From: Alligator mississippiensis
Taxonomy: Eukaryota; Chordata; Crocodylia; Alligatoridae
Length of the DNA stretch: 64,000 nucleotides
Direction of reading: 5' to 3'
Assembly (NCBI RefSeq): GCF_030867095.1
Contig: NC_081826.1
Coordinates: 39,968,001 to 40,032,000 of the forward strand
In this document: positions 34,692-48,049 of the stretch, piece by piece
How the letters are laid out: each line of letters opens with the position of its first letter
Numbering within the stretch: the first letter of the stretch is position 1
Notes under the pieces: model-generated
Told to the model about the DNA's origin: nothing
Database searches by the model: none
What the model saw: the letters and a program-made list of their open reading frames with translations, nothing else
Made by a program: the position numbers and the translations under genes

Positions 34692-36589
34692 TAGTATGGC
34701 TAAACTATAGTTGGGGTAAACATACCTGGGCTTATAATCAGCAACTAGCCACCTCAGCTACTCATAACACTATAGCTATCAGCATCATACAATTGAGCAT
34801 GGCTTACAAAAACAGTATGGGATACTGGGTAAATACCTGATGGTTAGCTCTGATTGAAATTCTTGAGAGTGAGGCTACACAGTTGTCTCAGTTCCCAACC
34901 CTGGTATGAATATGTCTACAGGAACTGCAGTCACACCTTTGGACAGTAGTGTAAATATACCTTGAGTTAGTGGAATGAACAAGGAAGGCACAGTAGCAGG
35001 AAAAGGCAAGGTCTAGGTAAGTGAAGAAACAAAAGATAAGGTAGAACACTGGCTAGAGTATAGTGTGATACAGTCACTGAAAGAGATGGACAAGATCAAG
35101 AAGGAAAGAGGACTGCTAAGAGGAGGGAGAACAAAGGAAAAGTACAGAAGTGGGGAAACAAATGGTAGAATAAAGCAGGGATCATGGAAGATCAAGACAT
35201 GGGCAGATGGGGGGAAATGTAAATTGAGTGGCATTGAGTGACTGCTCCATCCATTTCATTGAAGTGTTAATTCTGATGCTCAGTGATGATGACCTTGGGA
35301 CTATCTTCACTACACAGTTAACCACAGGTCTTATCCAGTTTCAGTCCAGTCCATCCCACCATATCATTCACATAGAAATCCCCCTGACCCAGGTCTGGAG
35401 GTATTTTAAGCCCAAACAGACTGATCTAATAGAGGTGTGAGTTAGAGACTGAGCTCTACTTCAAGTCAGCCTGGAACAGGCCCACTTTGTCCTAAAAGAC
35501 TAAGTTACTCAGATGCGGATGGCCATCACAGCCCCCTCCCCACAGCTCCCCCAGAGGACACAAGTTTTCCCACAATTCACCATGATCAAGTCCAAGAATG
35601 TCTCAGCACAAAGCACTTGTGCTTTGCCAGGAGAAACATGGACAAGCAAGGACACGCTAACACAGGCAGAGCTTAGAACTTGTTGCACTTGGGCTGGGGT
35701 AGCTCAGGTATTTCCAATCCAGGGTACCTGTGTGGTGATATCTTTAGTATCAACATTAAGAAAGGAAAGGAAGGGTTCATATTTCTACTTGGTTCATTGT
35801 GAATGTCATTTCATTCAGGTGCCCAAAGTGGGTAACATTTTGGAGATACTAATTATTTTTCCTAGTAAATTAGGAGTTAAGCTGTAGAAACCTGGAAATA
35901 CTTCCAGACCTATTTAAACAAGGTACAAGAAGTCAAGTTGAACCTCAGTCCTATAAGCCAGGTGTACACTAGAAAAGCAGGAAAAGAGGAAACAGGAACT
36001 GAGGTACAGTAAAAGAGGAGAAAACTAAGCAAGCTGAGAAACTTCACCTGGTTACAAAAGCATACAAAGATTGAAGAGATACCTTGAGAATGAATGACAA
36101 TAACAAGATTTAGTGTTTACATTATGATAAATTTGGGTGGTACTTTACAGAGATAGTAAAAACATGGCCTCTTTCCCCCAAAGAGAGCTCTTAAGAGCCT
36201 TTCTTGTACAGAAAACAAATCTGAAACCAATGAACCACAAAGTGTTCTTTGTAACATTTTTAGTGTGATCTTCATTGTGACCAAGGCAACTTCCAAATTC
36301 AGAGAAAAGCTGTGAAGAGAGACAAGGGGGAGGGATGGCTGCAGGGGAATAGACCAGGACTGAGGAAAGCAAGGAAGAAGTCTGTTAGCTGAAGTCAATA
36401 GCTCCTTGCTGGACTTTGGTCCAAAAAAACCCTTGCCAGTGTTCTTCATCCGCTGACTTTGAAGCCCTCTGATGAATTCAGTCAGTGGCTGTAGGGACAC
36501 AGTTTTAACTCTGCCTCTTGTTGGAGTGGGACAGTAGTCTAAAACCAGGCGTCACCCATGCAAATAACATTTTAAACAAGATGACCCTG
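34692..36589. other. Intergenic, no gene recognised
   Basis: Frames up to 127 codons (35513-35887 plus, 36500-36117 minus) lack domains, splice signals or a matching neighbour. A purine-rich stretch lies at 34970-35220. Confidence 0.5.
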
Positions 36590-36597
36590 GTCTACAT

Positions 36598-36889
36598 CAA
36601 GGTGCCGCAGCACTCTGGAGGGTTGTGAGGTCCTTTTAAGGGAGCCTGCTGCCCAACATTTGCACCTACAGGTGCTTCCCAAGATAAACCCAGAGATTTC
36701 AGGCAGGAATCCCTAGAGCCAAAGCCATCCTGCCCTGGTGTGGTCCAAGCACTTGGCCACAGAAGAACTGCTCCCTTACTTTCCCATGCTCAATAAATGA
36801 GTGAAAGCCAAGAGCTGGCATTTTCCAAGGGATGCCCTGAGTCTGAGGACAGAGGTGTGCCTGGGGGCTAAAGAGGCTGAGAACCACTG
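36598..36889. mobile_element. Non-autonomous hAT element
   Basis: The right end in reverse complement is CAGTGGTTCTCAGCCTCTTT; the left end is CAAGGTGCCGCAGCAC. Flanks GTCTACAT (36590-36597) and GCCTATCT (36890-36897) agree at 5 of 8 positions, so this is an older copy. It abuts the 37-kb CpG island. Confidence 0.65.
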
Positions 36890-36999
36890 GCCTATCTGAA
36901 AGGGCCTGGTTGTGTGGGCACAGAGGGGCATAGCCATGTGGCACCGAGGAGCAGGAGTCAGTGAACACATTTCCTTCACACCACTGGCACGTCCCCTCA

Positions 37000-37950
37000 A
37001 GGCAGCCACCCCGTGCGTGCAGCAGGGGCTCCCAGCGCAGAGGCCCTCCCAGGCAGGTCCCAGCCCCAGGCAGCGGCTGAGTGGGGTGGCAGCACCCGGG
37101 GTGCAAGCGGGGAGCAGGGGAACGGCCTCGGGACACAGCTGGGCAAGGCCCCAGCCCGGCGGCGAGGAGGAGGGGCGGGGGCTGGTGACACCGCTGGGGA
37201 CGAGCTGGATGCCGCCGCCGCCCGCAGCCCGAGCCCGAGCCCGGCCCGGGTCGTGGGGGCGAGGACCGGGAGGGCGGCTTCGCCGGCCTGGGGCTCCGGG
37301 AGGGCAGGGGCTGGCAGGGAAGCGCGGCGGGTCCTGCCCAGCCCTCCCGGCTGAGGACTGGTCGGGGCGGGCTCGCGACCCCCGCGCGGGCACCGCGGCT
37401 GCCCCGGGGCTGGCGGGGACGGGACGGGACGGGACGGGACGGGAAGGCCGGGGTGCCGCGGGGCCGGCACGTGTGTCGGAGCGGGTCGGGGCAGCGCCGG
37501 GGCTGACTCCGGAGACGCTCCCGTTGCACCGGGTCGGAGCTGCGGCCTTGACGGCCCGCGAGCGCCCGCAGCTGCCCCGGCCCCGCGGGGCCGAGCCCCG
37601 GGGACGCTGCCGCCCCACTCAGAGGCTCGCCGGCGCCGACCGGGGGGCTGCACAGCGCTGGGGGACTCGCAGGCATCCTTCCCTTCCCCGCGGCGACGGG
37701 ATCCAGCGGGCTTTGATTGACGCCCCGGCCTTGGTTTCCAGAGCTAGCGGGGAAGAGGCGTCTTCTCCTGCCGCAGCCAGTCCCTGTCCCTCCTAGCGCT
37801 CCAAGTCGAGGAGCCCGGCGCCGCGTCCTGCCGCCCGTGGAAAAGCCGTGCCCTTTCCAGCGGCTGCAAAGAAGTGACTAATGAGCCGCTTCGGCTCGGG
37901 CCGGCCGGACCCGCGCCTGCCCGAGCTCTGGTTATTGCAGCGCCTTCTCT
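37000..37950. promoter_or_regulatory. CpG island downstream of OSR2, gene unknown
   Basis: A sharply bounded GC/CpG-rich block lies about 0.3 kb beyond the OSR2 polyadenylation signal, with AT-rich DNA to its left. It includes five perfect GGGAC units at 37416-37440. Frames of 325 aa (minus) and 294 aa (plus) overlap but show no domain. It could be a promoter of VPS13B, of a non-coding transcript, or a 3' regulatory island. I could not match an exon of VPS13B here. Confidence 0.55.
37416..37440. repeat. (GGGAC)5 pentanucleotide repeat
   Basis: Five perfect tandem GGGAC units inside the CpG island, followed by an imperfect GGGAA unit. Confidence 0.9.
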
Positions 37951-38277
37951 TTTCAAAAAGGGTTTCTTGCGCGGGCAAATCACACAGATGCAAAGGTTAA
38001 TATTTAGACACTGGAGCCTTTGAGCAGTGGAGTCGTGCCCGGTCACCTACGGCCGCTTTCCTGTGGTTTTACAATAGCCAGCACGAAAGCAAGGCAATGA
38101 GAAAAGCCCAAGCCAAGCCGATACAATCTTTGTGCCGATACAATGGCCCGGGGTGGAGGGACAGAGGCAGAAGTGACCGTCGCAGCCGGCACAGCAGGAG
38201 AAACGAGGCGTTGGGGAAGGAACACAACACAGCGGGAGATTTGGAGGAAACAAAACCAAACCAAAAAAAAAAAGAGA

Positions 38278-38283
38278 TTTATT
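38278..38283 (-). terminator. OSR2: OSR2 polyadenylation signal AATAAA
   Basis: A canonical AATAAA on the minus strand lies about 375 nt after the OSR2 stop. A T-rich, then GT-rich stretch follows directly downstream (38277-38235 on the minus strand), as expected for the cleavage region. This implies a 3' UTR of roughly 400 nt. Confidence 0.75.
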
Positions 38284-38510
38284 TCGAAATACACTTTTTT
38301 CAAAGATAGTTTGACTCCCAGATTTGTTATCAATCCGACAGGACAGTATGAAAAACCAACCAATCAAGTTCTGTACAGAGCTCTAAAATGAGCTGCGAAT
38401 ATCTACAAGAGACTAACATATGCTCTTTGGTGCGGAGGGAATGGGACCGGGTCCTGCAGTCCACACCTTCGGGGGGAGTTCTGCTGCAGCGTGCCATAAA
38501 GGGCGCCGGG

Positions 38511-38512
<2 letters not shown>

Positions 38513-38580
<68 letters not shown>
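38513..38580. repeat. (GT)34 microsatellite in the OSR2 3' UTR
   Basis: A perfect dinucleotide run of 34 GT units on the plus strand. In the OSR2 transcript it reads (CA)34, between the stop codon and the AATAAA signal. Confidence 0.97.
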
Positions 38581-38582
<2 letters not shown>

Positions 38583-38656
38583 CTTTCTACAGTAAAGTCC
38601 TTGAGCAGACTTAGCAACTTGGAGCCGCAGAGGCAGGTTGCAGGTCCGAGGCGGCT

Positions 38657-41004
<2,348 letters not shown>

Positions 41005-43017
41005 TCAACCGGGCCCGAGGGCGGCGGGCGCAGGCCCAAGCGAGCAACCCCGGCTGGCGCGGAGGGGCAGCCGCTGCTGGCATCTCCGTAGCCCCCAGCC
41101 CCGGCTCAGCTCGGAGCAGCTCCCCAGCCTGCGGCCACCTGCGGCGGGCGCGCCGTGCGAAGGCCCCGGGCTCGCTGCTGCGGGGCGCGCGGGGCAGGCC
41201 GGCTGCAGGGCCCGGCCTCCCCTTGCCCGCGGGCCTTTGCCCTCCTCCGCGCCGGGCCCGGGCCCGGGCCCGCACCCGCGCCGCTCGGCTCCGGCCTGGA
41301 GCGAGGCGACGCCGCGGGGCAGCGTGCCGAGGCGGGCAGGGGGCTCCTAAATCCCCGTGCGCCCAGGTGTCCCCCGGAGTCCCGCCGCGCCGCGGGTCTG
41401 GGAGGGCCCCGGCCTGGCCGCGGCCTCGGGCTTCCCTGCCGCGCGTCCCCCGTGTCCCCGCAGGGCTCCGGCGCCCCTCGGCCTGCCCCGCTCCCGCCTG
41501 TGCCCCCCGTGCCCGTTTTCGTTTGCTTTGGGTCTGGCCTCGCCGACATGGCTTCTTTTCGCGCTCGCTGGGGACGAGCGACGCACCAGAGAGCCGAACA
41601 GAGCCAGCGGCCTTTGGCGGGGAAACCCAGCGCCTCTTTTCTTTTCAAATAAAGTACTGAGACCGCTATTCAGGGGGCACCTCCACGCTTGCACCCGAGT
41701 GCATTGCGGCCTCGTGCATTTGGGGTTTAAAAGAGCTCGACAGTCCTTGGCACTGAGACGTGCTCTTAGGTCCCTGAACCTGTGTCTCCCACTGAGCCAG
41801 TGCAGCAAGTTTAGCGGGGAGGTTTTCGCTTCCCGGGCTAGCGCGGTGCTGTCCTGAGACGTGGAAACAGGCCGCGCGTTTCTGTGCCACAGGCCCGCGG
41901 GCAGGCTTCTTCTGGAGATATTCATAACCCACCCCACAAAAAGCTGTACTTAAAACAGCGGGGTTTGAATCGCACCGCAGTGCGCCTTTTGCCTCTTGCA
42001 TTTGATTTCAGCTTAGCGAAACACAGAGCAAATCAAACACGACCCGAGCGGGTTCTCGTATGCGGGTTGTTTTGAACTCTCCTTGTAACAAGGTGGGGAA
42101 GGTCGGGTGTTATGTGGACCCTGCACTTCCCTGTCACTGCCCGTGCAGGCTGCTAAATTAAATTAAGACTGGTATCTGCAGAATAGGCCTGTGCATGCTG
42201 GCTCCCTTGGGTCCTGCTCTCCCGCAGCCCTAATTTTCTTGTTTCTGTTACTAACACCAATTCGTTAAGTAGAGAAAGTGGCTGTTTGGAGCCACAGAGA
42301 GGAACAACGCAGGGCTTTTGATCACTGATACCAGGCAGGCTATGATGATACTCCTCTAGCAAACACAAATGCTTTTTAGCGCGGGGCAAAAGCCCACCCC
42401 ACCGATATGGCTCTAGCTACTTGCTGTGAAGCTCGGGATCCGCAGGAGTTCACCGGAGTTATCCTGCCGCACCGAGCACCCCAACCCGCCGGGGCACAGG
42501 TTCGTTGACTATTGCAGCCTTTCTTGCCGATTCAAAATCTCTTAGGGAAACTCTGTACGCGAGACAAACTGGGGAGAATTATTTAATGTGCTCATGAAGC
42601 GAGCATCAAGCGGAAAACATCTGCCCGGCACTGCAAGAGCCTGCAGAGATTCAAACTGAAAGTAAACCTGCAAGGTCTGCCCTCTCCTCGGGGATCGCTG
42701 AGCTGTCGGGAAGCCGCTGGGTCGGGATCTCAGCGGTTCAAGTGGAGCTTGGTTAAGGAAATATTGTCGCGCTATTTCTCCGCATAATCAGTCTGGTTCT
42801 GAATAAATCCGGACACGTTGCAATATAAGCACTGTGGATATCCGGGCTTTTATTGTCAGGATTGTACCTATCCCGCGACACATTTTGTTCTGAAGCAGAC
42901 ACTTTCAGCTGCAGCACACATTTCAAGCTTACGTACCCAGGCGTTTCTCTGGGCACAGTCCTAGGCACGCGCTCTCCCCACACGTGGGATTAGCGGGGAG
43001 GTGAGTGAGTGACTTAC

Positions 43018-43400
43018 CTCCTGCAACGAGGTTCTCCCCAATACAGTGGGCAAGCACCGATCCTGCTATCGTTACAGTGTCATTAGATCCACACCGGCCC
43101 GGCGGAGCACTCCACCAGCACAGATCAGCAAAGCTGGATCCCAGGAGCAGGAGCTCTGAGCATGTTGCGGGGGAGGAGGCGGGGGACGAGCAGGGTTAGC
43201 AGCCGGTCAGGGGGGTCCTCCTCGTCCTCGGGACTCGGTGCGGGAGCATGGGAAGTCCTGGCTTGCTCGGGCGGCGGAGGACAGACCTCGCTGCTAATCA
43301 CTCTCCTTCGCCGCCTCTCCGAGCCTCTCGCCTTCGACTCCGGCGGAGTTTGATACAAGTCTGAGTCTCCCCTCCCCGGTCCATCACATTTCAGCAGCGA
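43018..43400 (-). other. OSR2: Probable OSR2 non-coding exon 1 (5' boundary approximate)
   Basis: Upstream of coding exon 2 the first strong minus-strand donor is GGAG|GTAAGTCACTC, with the exon ending at 43018 and GT at 43017-43016. OSR2 in other vertebrates has a non-coding first exon, and this donor lies in the CpG island 2.2 kb above the exon 2 acceptor. I cannot see a TATA box or fix the transcription start, so the 43400 limit is a guess. Confidence 0.55.
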
Positions 43401-43699
43401 GTGGCGTGGGTCGCTGTCCCCGCCCGCGGGCCCACCCAGCGCCTCGCGCATTCGAAGGTTCACTGCTTGAGAGTTCTAACCCCGCCCCCCCCGCGAACGC
43501 TTGGGGGCTAACAGAGTTCCGAGCCCGCCCCCCGCCCCGCCCCTCCCCTCCCCTCCCCGGCCGCTGCACTGTTTACTTGTGTTTGGATAGCAACTGGCCC
43601 TTAAAGAGACAGAGCTCTCTTTTCTACCCCCTCCCCGGCTTCTTCTCACGTTACCTAAGGTGACTTTTCCTTTCCCTGCTCCTACCCCGGGGCCCAGCC

Positions 43700-44750
43700 G
43701 CCCGGGCACCGACCTGCCCGGAGCCAGTGTGCAGGAGCTTTGTCCAACCGGCCAGCGCTTAACTTCACCTCCTTTGTACACAGCCCAGCCCTCGAAGCCG
43801 CACATTTCCCCGTTTACCTTCACGTTTGCACGGGGTTTTGCTCCTCCATTTGTTTTTGGAGCCTGTTTTTTTTTTTTTTCCCCCAGAACAACTAATCCGG
43901 CACCCTGGTATTTTCCTTGAAATACATTTAAAATGTCCCCGATACACCAGTTTTACCTGCCCCTGCTCCTGAGAGGTTGTGGACGCCCAAGCGGCTGATG
44001 CCCCTTCACAGCACCTTTGCATCTATATAATATTTCATCTAATATTTCTCTTGATCTAAGGCGCACACGTTTAAACAAGGTTTAAACTTCCGTTGAAATC
44101 GCGGCTGGTTTGGAAATCCAGCCTCACACTGAACGAATTCAGCTCGGTTTGTGGGTGCAGGTCGTGCACAGGAGGGGGGATGTGTCCGGAACAACTTGCG
44201 AGAGGAAAAGCTGGGATTTTTAAATGTATTTTATTTTATTTGTGGAGGGGAGAAGGGAGATACTTCGAAATGACCAACCACATATTCTTTAATTTCACGC
44301 TATTAATAACGAGGAATGCGCGGATTTCCGTGCCCAGCTGCTCGCTGGGTGACTGTCACTGTATTTTTCCTGGCTCTTTTCAAATGCTTCGTGTTTCACA
44401 GTAACGAGACGCAGCGTTCGAGGGGAAGGATCGTATCCTCCCGAGAGAGGCTGGAAGGGGAGCTGGCACGGCCGGGGGCAGCCTGGGTAGTTCGCGCCTG
44501 CCGGAGAGAGGAAGACATCGGGAAGAGATTCGTGGGAAAGATTTGATTTCTTTTTTCCTTGTGAATGAAGAAAAAGGAGGAAATCAAGGCAAAATCGGAA
44601 GCTTTCAACCCGTGGCGGGGAAGCCCGCGTCGTGGAGAAAGGAGCAGGGCTCGTGAAAGCATGTGGGCTCTTTCTGGCCGGTGAAAGACGAAGCCGGCGG
44701 CGTTTTTCGTTTCTTTTCCAAAAATCATCCTTCGGGTGACCCGACGAGCC
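43700..44750. other. Upstream region between the OSR2 promoter and the large CpG island
   Basis: Mixed-composition unique sequence with a T/C tract at about 43868-43886 and an AT-rich stretch at 44020-44060. No gene, splice-supported frame or repeat family was recognised. Cis-regulatory content is possible from position only. Confidence 0.4.
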
Positions 44751-47700
44751 TAGGTGCGCGATGCACGGGCTCCCGCAAACAGGGCACAACAAATGCAACC
44801 TTGAAAATGGGCCGGTTTCTGCTCTGCCCGTTTCCCTGCTTCAGCTGATCAAGCTACTCCTTGCAGCCAGCCCTGCGGAGTGCGGGACCCGGAGCTGGCC
44901 CGGGCTGCCCGGCGACGAACTCCGGCGAGGCGGAGGACAGCGGCCGCCCGAGCAGGAGCCCATTCCCGGGGCGGCCTTATGCGATTCCCCTGCGGCAACG
45001 CGCTTGCTGCGGCGCCCGAGTGGGAGAGACATTCATTCCCACTGCCCGCGGCTTGCACATCCGCAGCCTCCCTCTCCGCGGCCGCGCCGCTGGTTGCGCT
45101 GCCCGAGCTGCCTCCTTCTCAGCCCGACTGCACGAGGCGGGGAGTGCCCGGGCCCTGCAGAGACACCACGGCCTGGCGGGTGCCAGGAGCCCGCGCGCCG
45201 CCTGCTCCCTAGCCTGCCCTCCGCTCTCCTCGGCCGCACGGAGCCGGCTCGGGCAGCGCCGCCGCTGCGGGCCGTGCGGGTGCGGGCGCTCGCGAAGGGA
45301 CGCGAAGCAGGTGCCTGTGCCCGGCCCTGCCTCAGCAGGCCGCACGCCCGCCTCGCACGGGCCCGCGGACTAGCGGCTGCCGGGGGCCGAGGCCAACGGC
45401 AGCAGAGCCGGCTCCTGCCGCTCGGCCCAAAGCAGCCCGCGCCCGGCGCTGCGAGCGGCACGGCAGGCAGCCCCCGCGCGCTGCCCGGACCCTGCCCGCC
45501 GTGTGCCCCGGGACGGCGCCCCGTCCTCCCGCGCCCGCAGCTGCTGCAGCCGCGTCGCAGAGGCAGGTGCCACCCGCGGCGGCGGCCCCGGCGGAGCGAC
45601 CGCCCCGGCGGCTGAGCAGGGCCGGGCCCCGACCCCGACCCCGGACCCACAGCCGGGCACGTGCTCGCCCTTGGCTTCACCTCCGACCGCATCGGGGCCG
45701 CCGGGGCACGCTGCTCCCCCCGGGCCGCGCTGGGGCCGGCGGGCAGCCCGGGGCCGGGCCGAGGGAGCCGGCGGGGCACGGGGCCGGCCCGGGCCGGGCA
45801 CACGGGCGGCAGCGGGCGCCGCCGGCTGAAGTCCTGCAGCGCCCCCTGGAGGCGGCCGGGCGCACAGGCGGCGAGAGCCGGGCCGGGCTGGGGGAGCGCG
45901 GGGCCGGTTTCCTCTCTCCCAGCGAAGGGGCAGGAGGAGGCCGCTCCCTGCCGACCGGCGCACGGGCTCCTGCTTCGCGGGAACACGGTTGAAAGGCAGC
46001 CGCGAGGCCGCTTCCCGCATCCCCGACCTTCCCTGGGAGGCGGGCACGCAGCCGCGACGGGGCAGGCAGCGAGGCAGCTGCTTCGCCTTGTGCCCCGGCC
46101 GGGACTCCCCGGGGCCGCGGGTGTGAAGGGCGGGGCGGGCGGCTCCGGGGCAAGGGGCTGCAGCTCGGGGCCCGACGGCTGCTGAGCTCGGGGCTGGCCC
46201 GTCGCGCCCCTGTCCGCCGGGGCTCGGGGTGGGCCCAGCTCCTGCCGCCTCCCCGGGGGAGCCCCGCGCGGCCTTGTCCTCGGGGGGAGGAGCAGTCCCT
46301 GGGCCCAGCTGTACCCCGGGCCCGGCGCTGCTCCTCTGTGGGTGGCTGCGCTCAGCCGAGCAGCTCGGCCGGGGCTGGACAACGCCGCGAGGAAGGCGAT
46401 TTGGGCACCTGCTCACGTCTCCTTTAGGAGCGAGAGCTCTTCTTCAGGTGCCCGTTGCCTTCCATAGACCCGGAGCAGCCCTGCAGTCTCGTGCGCCTCC
46501 TGCTTCTGGCCATGCCAAGGGGCCGCTCGCCTGGCTTCAAATCGTCGCCGGCAGTGCCGGGGCTGGGGCACATGGCCCCGCACAAGCAGAGGGGCTCGCT
46601 GCTGCGGGGCTCGCAGGACGGAGCGGGCGCGGCCATGTGCTCCTCTCTGCGCTTCCCCGGGTTTCTGGGCGGCCGGAGCCGCTGCTCCTGTCCCGGTCCC
46701 GGCCATGGTCACGGCCCCTCGCCCGGCGCGACGCCCTTCGGGGGCTTAACGCGCGTCCCGCGGGCGGGAATGACCCGCAGCGCGGTTGAAATGCGGTTGC
46801 GTTTGAAGCGCGACATTAGCTCCCACAGCGGGCCCCACGAGACGTCCTGTTGAATCACTTGATGCATTTTAATCCTCTCGCCCCCAGCCACGCAAGCAGC
46901 GGTGTATGATCTCTGCGGTGTCCCCCTCCCCGTGGCTTTTTGAATACAATGACTTTGCTCTGCCTTCACCCCCTCCCCAGAGAGCCGTGACTCTCTCACC
47001 TTCCTATTCGGAAGGGTAGCGCGCTGCGTGACTGGGCGGCGGGTAGGGCTGGGAGGCAAAGCTTGCCCGGGCAGGCAGGAATCGCGGGGGACCCGGTTCC
47101 CAGCCCCGCGTGTGTTGGTTGGAGGGGGCTGCTTGGAGGCCGGGGACAGACACCCAGGCCTTGCAAGAATGCGGATTGCAAATGGCAAATGGGAGCGACT
47201 TGGGAGCAGGATCGGCCGCGGACGCCGGGGGCAGCCGTGACCCGAGGCTCCTGCTGCTGGGCAGGCGAGTGGGGCGCGGCGAGGGGATCCGTGGCAGAGA
47301 GACCCTGCCGGGGCGGCGGCAGCGGGGCTGGGAGAACAGGGGGCTGCACCATGGGTGCCCCTCTTTGCCTCCAGGAGGGAAGCGGGCTGCGCCAGCTGGG
47401 CTCCAGTCCACCCGCGCTGGCTTGCTGCCCTCTGGTGAACGGGACCGGCCAGGCGTTTGGGAGCCAGACTCTTGTAACGGGGCAGGGACCATGGTGACCC
47501 GGGCACTGCTTGTTGCTTCGTGTTGCTGTGCTCTACGCAGTCCCTAGCCACTCATCTGACCAACGCGCCCGTCCGATCTCAACACTGCGGGGAGCCAGGT
47601 GGCTGCCAGCCTCACGCCCACGCCTCCCCTGGTGTTCCCAGTCCGGTAACCCATGAGCCCAGCCTGCCAGAGACGCGGGTGGTTTATGTACCGCGTTTGA

Positions 47701-47800
47701 CAAACGAGCGTGAGCCGCGATCCCCGCGCGCTGCTCGGGGCCCGCCCCGACGGGGCCAGGCTGGGCGGGACTCGCACAAGCCCCGCATCCCCCGGGGCAG
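44750..47800. promoter_or_regulatory. Large CpG island upstream of OSR2, no coding gene recognised
   Basis: About 3 kb of very GC- and CpG-rich DNA, densest at 44.86-46.75 kb, starting about 1.3 kb above the probable OSR2 first exon. Long frames occur on both strands (for example 45033-46382 minus and 44761-45615 plus), but they overlap in several frames, are dominated by Pro/Ala/Arg/Gly and show no domain, as GC-rich non-coding DNA does. It may be a developmental CpG island, an alternative OSR2 promoter or the start of a non-coding transcript. Confidence 0.65.
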
Positions 47801-47810
47801 CGGCTCGCGG

Positions 47811-48046
47811 TGACATCACAATCCCAACACGCTCTATTTGGAACCCGGGCAGCCAATCACGTGCGGACCCGACCCGCGTGTCTCGTCTGGGCAGCCCGTG
47901 GTTCCTCCCACGTGCGCACTGCGGGGACCGCGGGGGCACAGCCGAGTCGGTTCGGTCACGTCTCTGCGAGGGGACAGCAGCACCGTGCGCCTCACACTAT
48001 CTCCCCCGGGCACTCGATACCTCGCTCTCTGATCTCTTTATAAATA
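47811..48046 (+). promoter_or_regulatory. Promoter-like motif cluster at the far edge of the CpG island
   Basis: In plus-strand order: a CRE-like TGACATCA (47811-47818), a CCAAT box (47853-47857), E-boxes CACGTG (47858-47863 and 47909-47914), and a TATA-like TATAAATA (48039-48046). Order and strand suit a plus-strand start near 48070, divergent from OSR2. No coding exon follows that I recognise. The motifs are visible; promoter function is inferred. Confidence 0.35.
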
Positions 48047-48049
48047 AAA

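Noticed and set aside
1-37000. VPS13B exons, expected downstream of OSR2 by synteny
   Set aside because: No segment resembling the VPS13B N-terminus was found; the gene probably starts beyond the window.
37416-37440. GGGAC repeat as a telomere-like or satellite array
   Set aside because: Only five units, not a telomere motif, and confined to the CpG island.
36699-37676. 325-codon minus frame and 294-codon plus frame
   Set aside because: Same reason: CpG island composition, mutual overlap, no domain. The minus frame also runs through the hAT element at its 3' end.
45033-46382. 449-codon minus frame (and overlapping frames of 348, 284, 186 and 174 codons)
   Set aside because: All lie in the CpG island, overlap in several frames and on both strands, are made mainly of Pro/Ala/Arg/Gly/Ser and carry no domain. 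Stop codons are rare in such GC-rich DNA.
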